Positions 1 through 7,974 of a stretch of DNA of 46,605 bases are shown piece after piece. The DNA is from Candidatus Brevibacterium intestinavium (GTDB lineage Bacteria > Actinomycetota > Actinomycetes > Actinomycetales > Brevibacteriaceae). A model generated the notes under the pieces. It did not search any database and was not told where the DNA came from. It saw only the letters and a list, made by a program, of their open reading frames with translations. The stretch lies in the NCBI GenBank assembly GCA_019117545.1, contig DWZN01000082.1, positions 1-46,605 of the forward strand. Reading direction: 5' to 3'. Position numbers and translations under genes: made by a program. How positions within the stretch are numbered: position 1 is the first letter of the stretch; every line of letters begins with the position of its first letter.

Positions 1-2
1 CC

Positions 3-1514
3 GGCGGCATCTCCGTCCCCTTCTACGACACCTCCTCCGAGGCCCAGCTGGCCTGGATGATCGAGGATGCCGCAGTCGAGCGCGGCCTCGTCTCCTCCCG
101 CGAGCACGCCGACAGCTTCATCGCCGCCGCCGCTGCCGCCGGACTGCCCGAGCCGAAGCTGCGGGTCTGGGAGGAAGGGGCGTTCGCCGATCTCGCCGAG
201 GCCGGACGCGACATCACCGACGAGCAGCTCGAGAGTGCCAGGTCCCAGGCCACCGGCGATTCGGTGGCCACGATCATCTACACCTCGGGCACGACCGGCA
301 AGTCCAAAGGCTGCGTGCTCACACACGGCAATTTCGTGCAGACGGTGCAGTCGGCGCAGATGCAGGTCCCCGAGGTCTTCACCGAGGGCATGCGGTGCCT
401 GCTGTTCCTGCCCCAGGCCCATGTGTTCGCTCGCTTCATCGAGGTCCTGGCCATCAGCTCCGGAGCCGTGCTCGCCCATCAGTCGGATCTGAGCAAGCTC
501 ACCGATGCGATGAGCAGCTTCCGCCCGTCGTTCATCCTCGGCGTGCCCCGTGTGTTCGAGAAGGTCTTCAACTCCGCCCTGGCCAACGCCCAGGCCGGCG
601 GCAAGGAGAAGATCTTCCGCCGCGCCGAACGGGTCGCCGTCGCCTATTCGAGGGCGCTGGACGCCGGCAAGGTGCCGATGGGCCTGAAACTCCAGCACGC
701 CGTGTTCGACCGGCTCGTCTATTCGAAGCTGCGCGCGGTGATGGGCAACAACGTCTCCCATGCCGTCTCCGGCGGCGGACCGCTCGGTGAGCATCTCGGA
801 CACTTCTTCCGCGGCCTGGGCATCATCGTCATCGAAGGCTACGGGCTGACCGAGACGACCGCCCCGATCACCGTCAATGTGCCCGCGAAGTCGAAGATCG
901 GCACCGTCGGCGTGCCGCTGCCGGGCGTCTCGGTGGCCATCGCACCCGACGGGGAGATCCTGGCCAAGGGCGTGCCGATCTTCCGGGAGTATTGGAACAA
1001 CGCCGAGGCCACGGCCAAGGAGTTCCACGACGGATGGTTCGGCACCGGCGATCTCGGCTCTCTCGACGAAGACGGGTACCTGAAGATCAACGGTCGCAAG
1101 AAGGAGATCATCGTGACCTCCAGCGGCAAGAACATCGCACCGGCCCCGCTCGAGGACGCCCTGCGCCGTCACCCGATCATCGGCCAGCCCGTCGTCGTCG
1201 GGGAGAACCGGAAGTTCGTCTCCGCGCTCATCTTCCTCGACTCGGAGATGCTGCCGACCTGGCTGAAGAACCACGACCTGCCGGCGATGGATCTGCGCGA
1301 GGCCGCCGACGACGAGGCGGTCCGGGTCGAGATCGACAAGGCCGTCCAGCGCGTGAACAGGACGGTCTCCCGCGCCGAGGGGATCAAGAAATTCACGATC
1401 CTGCCCGTCGAACTCACCGAGGCCAACGGCTATCTCTCGGCCAAGCAGTCGGTCAAGCGCCACCTCATCAACAAGGACTTCGCCTCCGAGATCGAGGCCC
1501 TCTACGCGGACTGA
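3..1514 (+). CDS. Long-chain fatty acid-CoA ligase (AMP-forming), 5'-truncated
   Basis: Activates a fatty acid with ATP to an acyl-adenylate and transfers it to CoA, feeding beta-oxidation or lipid synthesis. The reading frame is open from the window edge (first residues GGISVPFYDTSSEAQLAW), so the N-terminal part lies outside and 503 residues are visible. The ANL-family signatures are present: the P-loop YTSGTTGKSKG (window residues about 93-103), the YGLTETTAP adenine/acyl motif, GTGDLGSLDEDGYLKINGRK with the hinge, and the C-terminal lysine region around SSGKNIAPAPLED. The visible part matches the long-chain FadD15-like branch (YDTSS start of a conserved block, about 600 residues in full). 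It is followed by a strong hairpin and a gap, so it appears to end its transcription unit. The family call is secure; chain-length preference cannot be read from the sequence. Confidence 0.93.
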   Translation, partial: GGISVPFYDTSSEAQLAWMIEDAAVERGLVSSREHADSFIAAAAAAGLPEPKLRVWEEGAFADLAEAGRDITDEQLESARSQATGDSVATIIYTSGTTGKSKGCVLTHGNFVQTVQSAQMQVPEVFTEGMRCLLFLPQAHVFARFIEVLAISSGAVLAHQSDLSKLTDAMSSFRPSFILGVPRVFEKVFNSALANAQAGGKEKIFRRAERVAVAYSRALDAGKVPMGLKLQHAVFDRLVYSKLRAVMGNNVSHAVSGGGPLGEHLGHFFRGLGIIVIEGYGLTETTAPITVNVPAKSKIGTVGVPLPGVSVAIAPDGEILAKGVPIFREYWNNAEATAKEFHDGWFGTGDLGSLDEDGYLKINGRKKEIIVTSSGKNIAPAPLEDALRRHPIIGQPVVVGENRKFVSALIFLDSEMLPTWLKNHDLPAMDLREAADDEAVRVEIDKAVQRVNRTVSRAEGIKKFTILPVELTEANGYLSAKQSVKRHLINKDFASEIEALYAD

Positions 1515-1526
1515 GTCATCGCCGCA

Positions 1527-1577
1527 GGAACCGGCCCGAGCGCGCACTCGCGATGAGTCCACGCCCGGGCCGGTTCC
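1527..1577 (+). terminator. Hairpin downstream of the acyl-CoA ligase
   Basis: A perfect 12-bp stem (GGAACCGGCCCG at 1527-1538 pairing with 1566-1577) encloses a 27-nt loop that contains a smaller CGCG-rich pairing. It starts 13 bases after the ligase stop. There is no T-run, as is common for high-GC actinobacterial terminators. Confidence 0.6.
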
Positions 1578-1617
1578 GTCTGACCGTCGGAGTCGGCGTC
1601 TGACCGTCGGAGTCGGC
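1578..1617. repeat. Perfect 20-bp tandem duplication
   Basis: The 20-bp unit beginning GTCTGACCGTCGG occurs twice back to back (1578-1597 and 1598-1617) directly after the hairpin arm. Each copy contains the partial inverted repeat CCGTCGGAGTCGG. It looks like a recent slippage duplication in the intergenic region. Confidence 0.9.
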
Positions 1618-1734
1618 CCCACCTCGCCGGCGGGGATGCGGCGGGGCGCCATCGCACCCTGTCGCCGCGGCTCGGGATCGACGTAAGCTGTGGGCGAAGT
1701 CGTTTCCCACCGACCCTCGACGGAGGCAGCCGCA

Positions 1735-2778
1735 ATGGCCGAAGACACCGATCACACTCCGAGCTACGTGGCCACGGGCCAGGAATTCAAGCGCGACACG
1801 AACTACATCGACGACCGCATCCTCAACGACACCGACGCTCAGTGGCCCGTCGAACCGGGCCGGTACCGTCTCATCGCCGCGCGGGCCTGCCCGTGGGCGA
1901 ATCGCACGATCATCGTCCGCCGCCTGCTCGGGCTCGAGGACGTCATCTCGCTGGGCATGCCCGGTCCCACCCACGATGCGAGATCGTGGACCTTCGACCT
2001 CGATCCCGGCGGGGTCGATCCCGTCCTCGGGATCGAACGCCTCCAGCAGGCGTTCTTCGCCCGCTTCCCCGACTACCCGCGCGGCATCACCGTTCCCGCC
2101 GTCGTCGACGTCCCCACCGGCGCCGTCGTGACCAACGACTTCCCTCAGATCACCGAGGACTTCTCCACGCAGTGGACCGCCTACCATCGTGAGGGTGCCC
2201 CGAATCTCTGGCCCGCCGAGTCGCGTCAGGAGATGGAGAAGGTGATGCGGCTGATCTACACGGAGATCAACAACGGCGTCTACCGCTGCGGATTCGCCGG
2301 GTCCCAGGAAGCCTACGAAGCCGCCTTCGACCGACTGTTCACCGCTCTCGACACGATCGAGGACCGACTCGGCCGCTCGCGGTTCCTCATGGGCGAGACC
2401 ATCACCGAGGCGGATGTGCGTCTGTTCACCACCTTGGTGCGCTTCGACCCCGTGTACTTCGGCCACTTCAAGTGCAATCGCCAGCCGCTGACGGCGTTCG
2501 AGAACCTCTGGGGCTACGCCCGAGATCTGTACCAGACCCCCGGGTTCGGCGACACCGTCGACTTCGCACAGATCAAACAGCACTACTACATCGTCCACCG
2601 CGATGTGAATCCGACGCAGATCGTGCCGAAGGGACCGGATCTGTCCGGATGGCTGAGCGATCACGGCCGGGACACGAGGTTCGGCGGCTCCCCCTTCGGT
2701 GACGGGACCGCCCCGGGACCGGTCAGGCCCGGCGAGGAGGTTCCGACCGCGCATACCGCGGCCGCGTGGGTGCAGTGA
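1735..2778 (+). CDS. Glutathionyl-hydroquinone reductase-like (Xi-class/ECM4 family) transferase
   Basis: 347 residues. The N-terminal thioredoxin-like domain carries the Xi-class motif RACPWANRT with the catalytic cysteine at about residue 52. The C-terminal helical domain has the family signatures NDFPQITEDFSTQW, YTEINNGVYRCGFA and FDPVYFGHFKCN. In proteobacteria this family reduces glutathionyl-hydroquinones. Actinobacteria generally use mycothiol instead of glutathione, so the natural thiol here is more likely mycothiol, which is an inference. The ATG at 1735 is chosen because GGAGG stands about 9 bases upstream; an in-frame GTG at 1690 has no such site. The 3' end overlaps the convergent dedA gene by 56 bp. 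Confidence 0.88.
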   Translation: MAEDTDHTPSYVATGQEFKRDTNYIDDRILNDTDAQWPVEPGRYRLIAARACPWANRTIIVRRLLGLEDVISLGMPGPTHDARSWTFDLDPGGVDPVLGIERLQQAFFARFPDYPRGITVPAVVDVPTGAVVTNDFPQITEDFSTQWTAYHREGAPNLWPAESRQEMEKVMRLIYTEINNGVYRCGFAGSQEAYEAAFDRLFTALDTIEDRLGRSRFLMGETITEADVRLFTTLVRFDPVYFGHFKCNRQPLTAFENLWGYARDLYQTPGFGDTVDFAQIKQHYYIVHRDVNPTQIVPKGPDLSGWLSDHGRDTRFGGSPFGDGTAPGPVRPGEEVPTAHTAAAWVQ

Positions 2779-3508
2779 ACTCGCCGGGCGCGATGACCTC
2801 GGCGCCCGGATCATCGATGCCTGCAGCGCGCTTGCGCCGGTGCTTGCGCACCTTGAGCACGATCCAGACCAGGACGAAGGCGATGACGGCGATGATGACG
2901 AGCATCTGGAAGTACCCGGCATAGGTCTCGACGATCGACCAGTTCTCGCCGAGGACGAAGCCGGCGACGATGAGGATCGTGTTCCAGATCGCGCTGCCCG
3001 CGGTCGTCAGGAGCACGAACGTGGGCAGACGCATGTCCCGCATCCCGGCCGGAATGGAGATCAGCGATCGGAAGATCGGAATCATCCGGCCGAAGAACAC
3101 GGCCTTCTCGCCGTGCCGGTCGAACCAGGCCACGGTCGTGTGCACGTCGTCGACGTCGACCAGCGGCATCTTCACCGCGATGCGGGCGATGCGCTCGATG
3201 CCGATCCATTTGCCCAGGGCCCACAGCAGGACGGCACCGACGAGGGAGCCCACCGTGGCGAGGACGATCGCCGCGGCGATGCTCATCTGCCCCTGGCTCG
3301 AGGTGAAGCCGGCCAAGGGCAGGACGAGTTCGCTGGGGATGGGCGGAAAGACGCTGTCGAGGAAGACCATGAACCCGACGCCGATCGGCCCGAGTGCGTC
3401 CATGATGGTCACCGTCCAAGCGGAGAAGCCGCTGAGATGCTCCGCTGCGCCGTCGCCGGCGGCCAGCATGAAATCGGGCCCGGGACCGGTCAGCGGAGTT
3501 GTCGGCAT
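2723..3508 (-). CDS. DedA family membrane protein (VTT/SNARE-associated domain)
   Basis: 261 residues with several hydrophobic segments. Two DedA hallmarks are clear: FPPIPSELVLPLAGF (about residues 54-68), a re-entrant loop motif, and GRMIPIFRSLISIPAGMR, matching the G-R-x-(I/F)-P-x-x-R-x-x-x-(S/P)-x-x-A-G consensus that holds the essential arginines. DedA proteins act in the cytoplasmic membrane; members of the family transport undecaprenyl phosphate or phospholipids, but which role applies here cannot be told. The ATG at 3508 is preferred. No SD is present and a TACACT hexamer ends 7 nt upstream, suggesting a leaderless mRNA. It is divergent from yihY and overlaps the convergent upstream gene by 56 bp at the stop-codon ends. 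Confidence 0.9.
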   Translation of the reverse strand: MPTTPLTGPGPDFMLAAGDGAAEHLSGFSAWTVTIMDALGPIGVGFMVFLDSVFPPIPSELVLPLAGFTSSQGQMSIAAAIVLATVGSLVGAVLLWALGKWIGIERIARIAVKMPLVDVDDVHTTVAWFDRHGEKAVFFGRMIPIFRSLISIPAGMRDMRLPTFVLLTTAGSAIWNTILIVAGFVLGENWSIVETYAGYFQMLVIIAVIAFVLVWIVLKVRKHRRKRAAGIDDPGAEVIAPGEFTAPTRPRYARSEPPRRA

Positions 3509-3515
3509 GGTCAAA

Positions 3516-3521
3516 AGTGTA
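3516..3521 (-). promoter_or_regulatory. -10 box of dedA, leaderless candidate
   Basis: On the minus strand TACACT (TAnnnT consensus) is followed by 7 nt and then the ATG at 3508. No Shine-Dalgarno sequence is visible. No convincing -35 box is seen. Confidence 0.45.
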
Positions 3522-3569
3522 GATAAGGGCGCGGCTGGCCACTCACAGTGCACTCACAGCGGCTAGTCT

Positions 3570-3612
3570 GGAAACGGACACCTCCGGGTGGGAAACGAAG
3601 GCACCTCCGGGT
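3570..3612. repeat. Imperfect direct repeat in the yihY 5' leader
   Basis: Two copies of a block (GGAAACG, 2-4 bases, then CACCTCCGGGT) occur at 3570-3589 and 3591-3612. A second small repeat, CACTCACAG, occurs at 3540-3548 and 3551-3559 just upstream. A TAGTCT hexamer (3564-3569) between them could be the -10 of yihY, which would place the large repeat in the transcribed leader. Confidence 0.7.
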
Positions 3613-3633
3613 CGACATCGAAGGAGCAAACAC

Positions 3634-4680
3634 GTGGCACCAGCCAAAGTACTGGCCTCGCGCAACACGGTCGCGGAGGTCGGCCACAACGCCGTCAACA
3701 GGCCTGGCCCTGCCCATCTCATGCGCGCCGTTACGCGCTTCGGTCAACGGCTGGGCAATCAGTTCGGCGCTGCGATCACCTACTTCCTCGTGTTGGCGGT
3801 CATGCCCATCGCCATGGTCAGCCTCGCCTGCCTCGGCTTCGTCCTCGATGTCGCCCGCCCGGACCTGCTGCCGATGGCCACCGAGCAGATCAAGGCATTC
3901 ACGGCCGGCAACTCCTCACTGACGACGCAGCTCGAGAGCTACCTCCTCGATTGGCAGGCGGTCGGCATCATCGGTATCCTCACCGGTCTCTACACGGGGC
4001 AGGGATTCATCGGCAACCTCGGCGCCGCTGTCCGTGCCCAGCTGCACGAGGACTTCGACGATGTCGTCGAGAAGTCCTTCGTCAAGAAGATCCTCGGCAA
4101 TATCGTCACCCTCATCGGTCTCATCGTCGGACTCCTGCTCACCGTCGCGCTCACGGTCGTCGGCACCGGACTGCGGTCGGTGATCGCCGACTGGCTCGGC
4201 CTGTCCGGGTTCGCGCAGAGTCTGCTCTTCATCGTCCCGATCATCATCACGCTGGCCGCCGCATGGCTGATCTTCATGTTCCTTTTCACGATGCTGCCGG
4301 AACGGCCCGTGGACAGACGCGCGAAGATCCGCGGCTCATTCATCGGCGCGGTGGCATTCCTCATCCTCATCAACTTCGCCACCGTGCTCGTCAACCTGTT
4401 CTCCGGGAACAAGGCCGCAGGCGTGTTCGGATCGATCATCGCGATCATGCTCACGCTCAACGTCTTCGCTCGCATCATCCTGTTCATCGCGGCGTGGATC
4501 GGCACCGCGAACCCGCCGAGGCTGAGGGAGGAGACACCGGAGTACCGCTTCGTCGAGCCCAAGGTGCAGGCCCAGAGCCTCGGTGCTCTGCTCGCCGGAG
4601 CCGGGATCGTCGCACTCACCCTCCTCGGCTTCAAACGCTTCGACGAACGCCAGTCCGATCGCGGGCAGGCGAACCGCTAG
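3634..4680 (+). CDS. YihY/BrkB family inner-membrane protein
   Basis: 348 residues with about six hydrophobic helices. The N-terminal part has the family pattern of an amphipathic stretch followed by GAAITYFLVLAVMPIAM, and later helices include GIIGILTGLYTGQGFIGNLG and FIGAVAFLILINFATVLVN. The family was once called ribonuclease BN by mistake; it is now regarded as membrane proteins of unsettled function (BrkB is a serum-resistance factor in Bordetella). The GTG start at 3634 has AAGGAG about 8 bases upstream. The gene runs in the same direction as gapB, 44 bases ahead of it, and is divergent from dedA. Its substrate or role cannot be derived from the sequence. Confidence 0.88.
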   Translation: MAPAKVLASRNTVAEVGHNAVNRPGPAHLMRAVTRFGQRLGNQFGAAITYFLVLAVMPIAMVSLACLGFVLDVARPDLLPMATEQIKAFTAGNSSLTTQLESYLLDWQAVGIIGILTGLYTGQGFIGNLGAAVRAQLHEDFDDVVEKSFVKKILGNIVTLIGLIVGLLLTVALTVVGTGLRSVIADWLGLSGFAQSLLFIVPIIITLAAAWLIFMFLFTMLPERPVDRRAKIRGSFIGAVAFLILINFATVLVNLFSGNKAAGVFGSIIAIMLTLNVFARIILFIAAWIGTANPPRLREETPEYRFVEPKVQAQSLGALLAGAGIVALTLLGFKRFDERQSDRGQANR

Positions 4681-4724
4681 ACTGGATGGCGCATCCGTTT
4701 CAACTGACCGAGGGGATACGACCT

Positions 4725-6152
4725 TTGACTGACGCAACGACGGCTCGTCTGGACGAGTGGGCGAAGAAGCAGACCGCCGCCGAAGAACTGATTCCGCTAG
4801 TGGGACGCCTGTACCGCGAGAACGATGTGCTGCTGACCCTGTTCGGTCGGTCGTTGCTGAACAAGTCGGTGACCGGCATGATCAAGGCCCACCGCTATGC
4901 TCGCCACTTCCTCGGCGAGGACCTCGACATCGAGATCACCCACCGCATCGTGAAGGCACTGGCCGAACTCGACCTGGCGCCGGCACGGATCGACTTGGGC
5001 CGCCTCGTCGAGAAGCTCGAGGGCCCGAATGCCGACATCGAGGCATTCCTCGCTGAGGAACTCGCCGAGGTCGTCGATTCCCAGGCCGGCAAGGGCGAAG
5101 TCCGCGACATCGTCCTCTACGGATTCGGCCGCATCGGCCGTCTCCTGGCACGCATCCTCATCGATCGTGCCGGCGGGACCGGAATGCGTCTGCGCGCGAT
5201 CGTCGTCCGCCGCAACGGGGAGAACGACATCGTCAAGCGCGCTTCCCTGCTGCGCCGCGACTCGGTCCACGGCCCCTTCGACGGCAGCATCGTCGTCGAT
5301 GAGGAAGCCAACACCATTCAGGCCAACGGCACGCTGATCCAGGTCATCTACTCCGATGACCCGTCGCAGGTCGACTACACCTCCTACGGCATCGACGATG
5401 CGATCATCGTCGACAACACCGGCAAATGGCGCGACGAGGAGGGGCTGTCCAAGCACCTCGCCTGCCCCGGCGCCTCGAAAGTCCTGCTCACGGCTCCGGG
5501 CAAGGGCGGTGTGAAGAACATCGTCTTCGGAGTCAACGATGACGCGATCGATGACTCGGACCAGGTCCTCTCGGCCGCTTCGTGCACGACGAACGCGATC
5601 ACTCCCGTGCTCAAGGCGATCAACGACCGCTTCGGCGTCCGCAACGGTCATGTCGAGACGGTGCACTCGTTCACCAACGACCAGAACCTCATCGACAACT
5701 TCCACAAGGGTTCGCGTCGCGGTCGTGCGGCCGGGCTGAACATGGTGCTCACCGAGACCGGTGCCGCCAAGGCCGTGGCCAAGGCCCTGCCGGAGCTGTC
5801 CGGGAAGCTCTCGGGCAATGCGATCCGCGTTCCCACCCCGAACGTGTCGATGGCGATCCTCAACCTCAACCTCGAGCAGTCCACCAGCGTCGACGAACTC
5901 AACACCTTCCTGCGGGAGGTGTCGATGAATTCTTCGCTGCGCAACCAGGTCGACTACGTCACCTCCCCCGAGCTCGTGTCCACCGACCTCGTCGGATCCA
6001 AGCGTGCCGGCGTCGTCGACGGCCTGGCCACGATCGTCGATGAGGATCGTGTCGTCGTCTACGTCTGGTACGACAACGAATTCGGCTACAGCTGCCAGGT
6101 CATCCGCTGCGTGGCGAAGATGGCGGACGTGGACGTTCCCGCTTATCCCTGA
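4725..6152 (+). CDS. gapB: Glyceraldehyde-3-phosphate dehydrogenase, GapB-type with N-terminal extension
   Basis: 475 residues, compared with about 335 for the glycolytic enzyme. The extra 125-130 residues at the N terminus (RLYRENDVLLTLFGRSLLN, IKAHRYARH) match the long corynebacterial GapB/Gap2 type, which favours the gluconeogenic direction, often with NADP. The Rossmann motif YGFGRIGRLLAR lies near residue 130, the catalytic cysteine is in ASCTTNAITP at residue 287, and the C-terminal WYDNEFGYS motif is intact. The TTG at 4725 is chosen: GAGGGG stands about 8 bases upstream and the protein then begins at the position expected for the family. An in-frame ATG at 4686 has no SD. A strong terminator follows. 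Cofactor preference is inferred from the family only. Confidence 0.92.
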   Translation: MTDATTARLDEWAKKQTAAEELIPLVGRLYRENDVLLTLFGRSLLNKSVTGMIKAHRYARHFLGEDLDIEITHRIVKALAELDLAPARIDLGRLVEKLEGPNADIEAFLAEELAEVVDSQAGKGEVRDIVLYGFGRIGRLLARILIDRAGGTGMRLRAIVVRRNGENDIVKRASLLRRDSVHGPFDGSIVVDEEANTIQANGTLIQVIYSDDPSQVDYTSYGIDDAIIVDNTGKWRDEEGLSKHLACPGASKVLLTAPGKGGVKNIVFGVNDDAIDDSDQVLSAASCTTNAITPVLKAINDRFGVRNGHVETVHSFTNDQNLIDNFHKGSRRGRAAGLNMVLTETGAAKAVAKALPELSGKLSGNAIRVPTPNVSMAILNLNLEQSTSVDELNTFLREVSMNSSLRNQVDYVTSPELVSTDLVGSKRAGVVDGLATIVDEDRVVVYVWYDNEFGYSCQVIRCVAKMADVDVPAYP

Positions 6153-6235
6153 TCGCGCCGAGGCTGCTCACCCCGACCGGTCGTCAACGGCTCGCGGGAG
6201 GCTGCGGAGCCGCGAGCGCTCGGTCAGCAGCTGAG

Positions 6236-6271
6236 GAGGGCGCCCGGAGTCATCGGACTCCGGGCGCCCTC
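6236..6271 (+). terminator. Strong intrinsic-type hairpin after gapB
   Basis: A perfect 15-bp stem (GAGGGCGCCCGGAGT at 6236-6250 with its exact complement at 6257-6271) has a 6-nt loop, CATCGG. It lies between convergent genes, 83 bases after the gapB stop and 69 bases from the stop of the facing membrane-protein gene, so it can serve both. A weaker 7-bp hairpin (CTCGCGG/CCGCGAG, 6191-6216) precedes it. Confidence 0.85.
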
Positions 6272-6340
6272 GTCGTCTGCACCCGCCTGCGTCCGAGCGC
6301 AACGAACCTCGCGATCGGGCGCACCGGCCGATCAGACTGT

Positions 6341-6931
6341 TCAGGAGCGGTCGCGGCGAGTGTCCTCAGCCTCCGTCGCCTCGTGGAGCCAGATCGGGGT
6401 GAAGGTCGCCAGTCGCTCGGACAGCTCGTCGTCGCTGTCGAGGATGACGGCCAGACGGTCGTCGGCTGAGGCGAGCTCGCCGGCCCAGATCGGACCCAGG
6501 CACGCCAGCAGGGCGCAGGCGATGATGACAGCGGCGGCCAGGATCGGAGTCCGGTCCCACAGCAGAACTGCGAACAGTGCTCCGAGGACGACGAAGCCGA
6601 TGGCCACGACCATTCCGGCGGTGCGGGTCCGCGGTGCTCTGGCTCTGGCAGGTGGGGCCGCGGCGACCGAGTCGAGGACGTCGCGGTTGAGGCGCGTCCA
6701 CGCGATGATCGCCCCCAGTGCGCAGACGATGCCGATCATGATCAGGCTGAACGCGGAGAACAGCAGCACGGCATCGATGTGCTCGCCCTGGGCCTGCATG
6801 GCCGCACCGAGGCCGGCGACCAGCATCGCCGCGGCCAGCACCAGCATGCTGAGCAGTCGGGCCCGGCGAACCGCGATGAGCTCGGCGATGACCCGGGCCA
6901 GAAGCGCCCGCTGGTCGGTCGCATCGCTCAC
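6341..6931 (-). CDS. Four-helix membrane protein of unknown function
   Basis: 196 residues. Four hydrophobic segments can be seen: about residues 27-46 (LSMLVLAAAMLVAGLGAAM), 54-78, 105-124 and 130-150, followed by a roughly 45-residue acidic cytoplasmic tail (ASADDRLAVILDSDDELSER). I recognise no family. The GTG start overlaps the TGA stop of the 2-hydroxyacid dehydrogenase (GTGA), so the two genes are probably translationally coupled. Nothing in the sequence shows a shared pathway with the dehydrogenase. Confidence 0.75.
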   Translation of the reverse strand: MSDATDQRALLARVIAELIAVRRARLLSMLVLAAAMLVAGLGAAMQAQGEHIDAVLLFSAFSLIMIGIVCALGAIIAWTRLNRDVLDSVAAAPPARARAPRTRTAGMVVAIGFVVLGALFAVLLWDRTPILAAAVIIACALLACLGPIWAGELASADDRLAVILDSDDELSERLATFTPIWLHEATEAEDTRRDRS

Positions 6932-7893
6932 CGCACGTACCCGAGCTTCTTGTCGACGGTGTGCGGGAACTCCTCACCGGCCAGGTACCGCTCGAACAGG
7001 CGGTGGAACTGTTCGGCCAGGCGCATTCGCCACCCCCGGGTGTCACCGCTCATATGCGGGGTGATGATGACATCGTCGAAGCCCCACAGCGGATGGTCGG
7101 CCGGCAGCGGCTCCTCGTCGAACACGTCGAGACCGGCGCCGGCGATCTCCTTTCCGCGCAGGGCCGCGACGAGGGCATCGGTGTCGACGGTGTCTCCGCG
7201 TCCGACGTTGATGAACACGGCGGTGTCGTCCATGGCCGCGAACACCTCGGAGCCGATGAGCCTGTCCGTCCGCTCGGTCAGCGGTGCGATGTCGATGACC
7301 CAGTCGTATCCGCCGACGTGGTCGGCCAACGTCGACGAATCGATGACATCGCCGAAGTCGGCGTCTCCGCCGCGGGCATGGGAGCCGGCCCCGGTGACCT
7401 CGATGTCGACGGCTTTCAGCAGTCGTGCGACCTCACGCCCGATCGCCCCGGTGCCCACGATCATCGCCTTCGACCCTGCCACATCGCGTGTCGAGCGCCG
7501 ATTCCACTTCTGCTCACGCTGATCGGCCAGCGAGCCGATCGAGCTCTTCGCGTGCATGAGGATGTAGTTGAGCACGAACTCGGCGATCGGCCGGTCGAAG
7601 GTCCCTCGGGCATTCGTCACCGTCACCGGCGAGTCGACGAGTTCGTCGAACAGCAGGGAGTCGACTCCGGCGGCCGCCGCGTGCACCCACGTGAGACGGT
7701 CAGCGCTGGCGTAGGCGTCCCGCAGGGCGGTGGAGAAGAAGTCCCACATCAGCAGCACATCGGTTCCGGGCAGCGCCCGGCTCAGCGTCTCGGCTTCGGC
7801 GATCCTCAGCTCGATGCCGTCTCTGTCACCGAGGTCAGTGAGCAGGTCGGGAATCTCGGTCCCGGGCGCGTTGAGTATGGTCAGTACCGTCAT
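6928..7893 (-). CDS. D-isomer-specific 2-hydroxyacid dehydrogenase family protein
   Basis: 321 residues; NAD(P)-dependent oxidoreductase acting on 2-hydroxy or 2-keto acids in the cytoplasm. The dinucleotide-binding motif is VGTGAIGREVARLL (about residues 146-159). The catalytic set is present: Arg232 in NVGRGDTVD, Glu261 in DVFDEEPLP and His280 in ITPHMSGD. The N-terminal half (AAAAGVDSLLFDEL, TFDRPIAEFVL) resembles the GhrA/YcdW-like glyoxylate/hydroxypyruvate reductase branch. The ATG at 7893 has GGAG about 8 bases upstream, and a TAGTCT hexamer lies further upstream as a possible -10. It heads a two-gene operon with the membrane protein that follows. Exact substrate unknown. Confidence 0.88.
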   Translation of the reverse strand: MTVLTILNAPGTEIPDLLTDLGDRDGIELRIAEAETLSRALPGTDVLLMWDFFSTALRDAYASADRLTWVHAAAAGVDSLLFDELVDSPVTVTNARGTFDRPIAEFVLNYILMHAKSSIGSLADQREQKWNRRSTRDVAGSKAMIVGTGAIGREVARLLKAVDIEVTGAGSHARGGDADFGDVIDSSTLADHVGGYDWVIDIAPLTERTDRLIGSEVFAAMDDTAVFINVGRGDTVDTDALVAALRGKEIAGAGLDVFDEEPLPADHPLWGFDDVIITPHMSGDTRGWRMRLAEQFHRLFERYLAGEEFPHTVDKKLGYVR

Positions 7894-7974
7894 TCCTCGT
7901 CTCCTCCAGCAGTGGGCTTTCTGCCAGACTAGCCGATGACGACGGGCCGGGGGCCGAAGTCGTCGAACCGTCGC

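Noticed and set aside
6191..6216. Second gapB terminator
   Set aside because: Only 7 bp with a 12-nt loop; the 15-bp hairpin just downstream explains termination.
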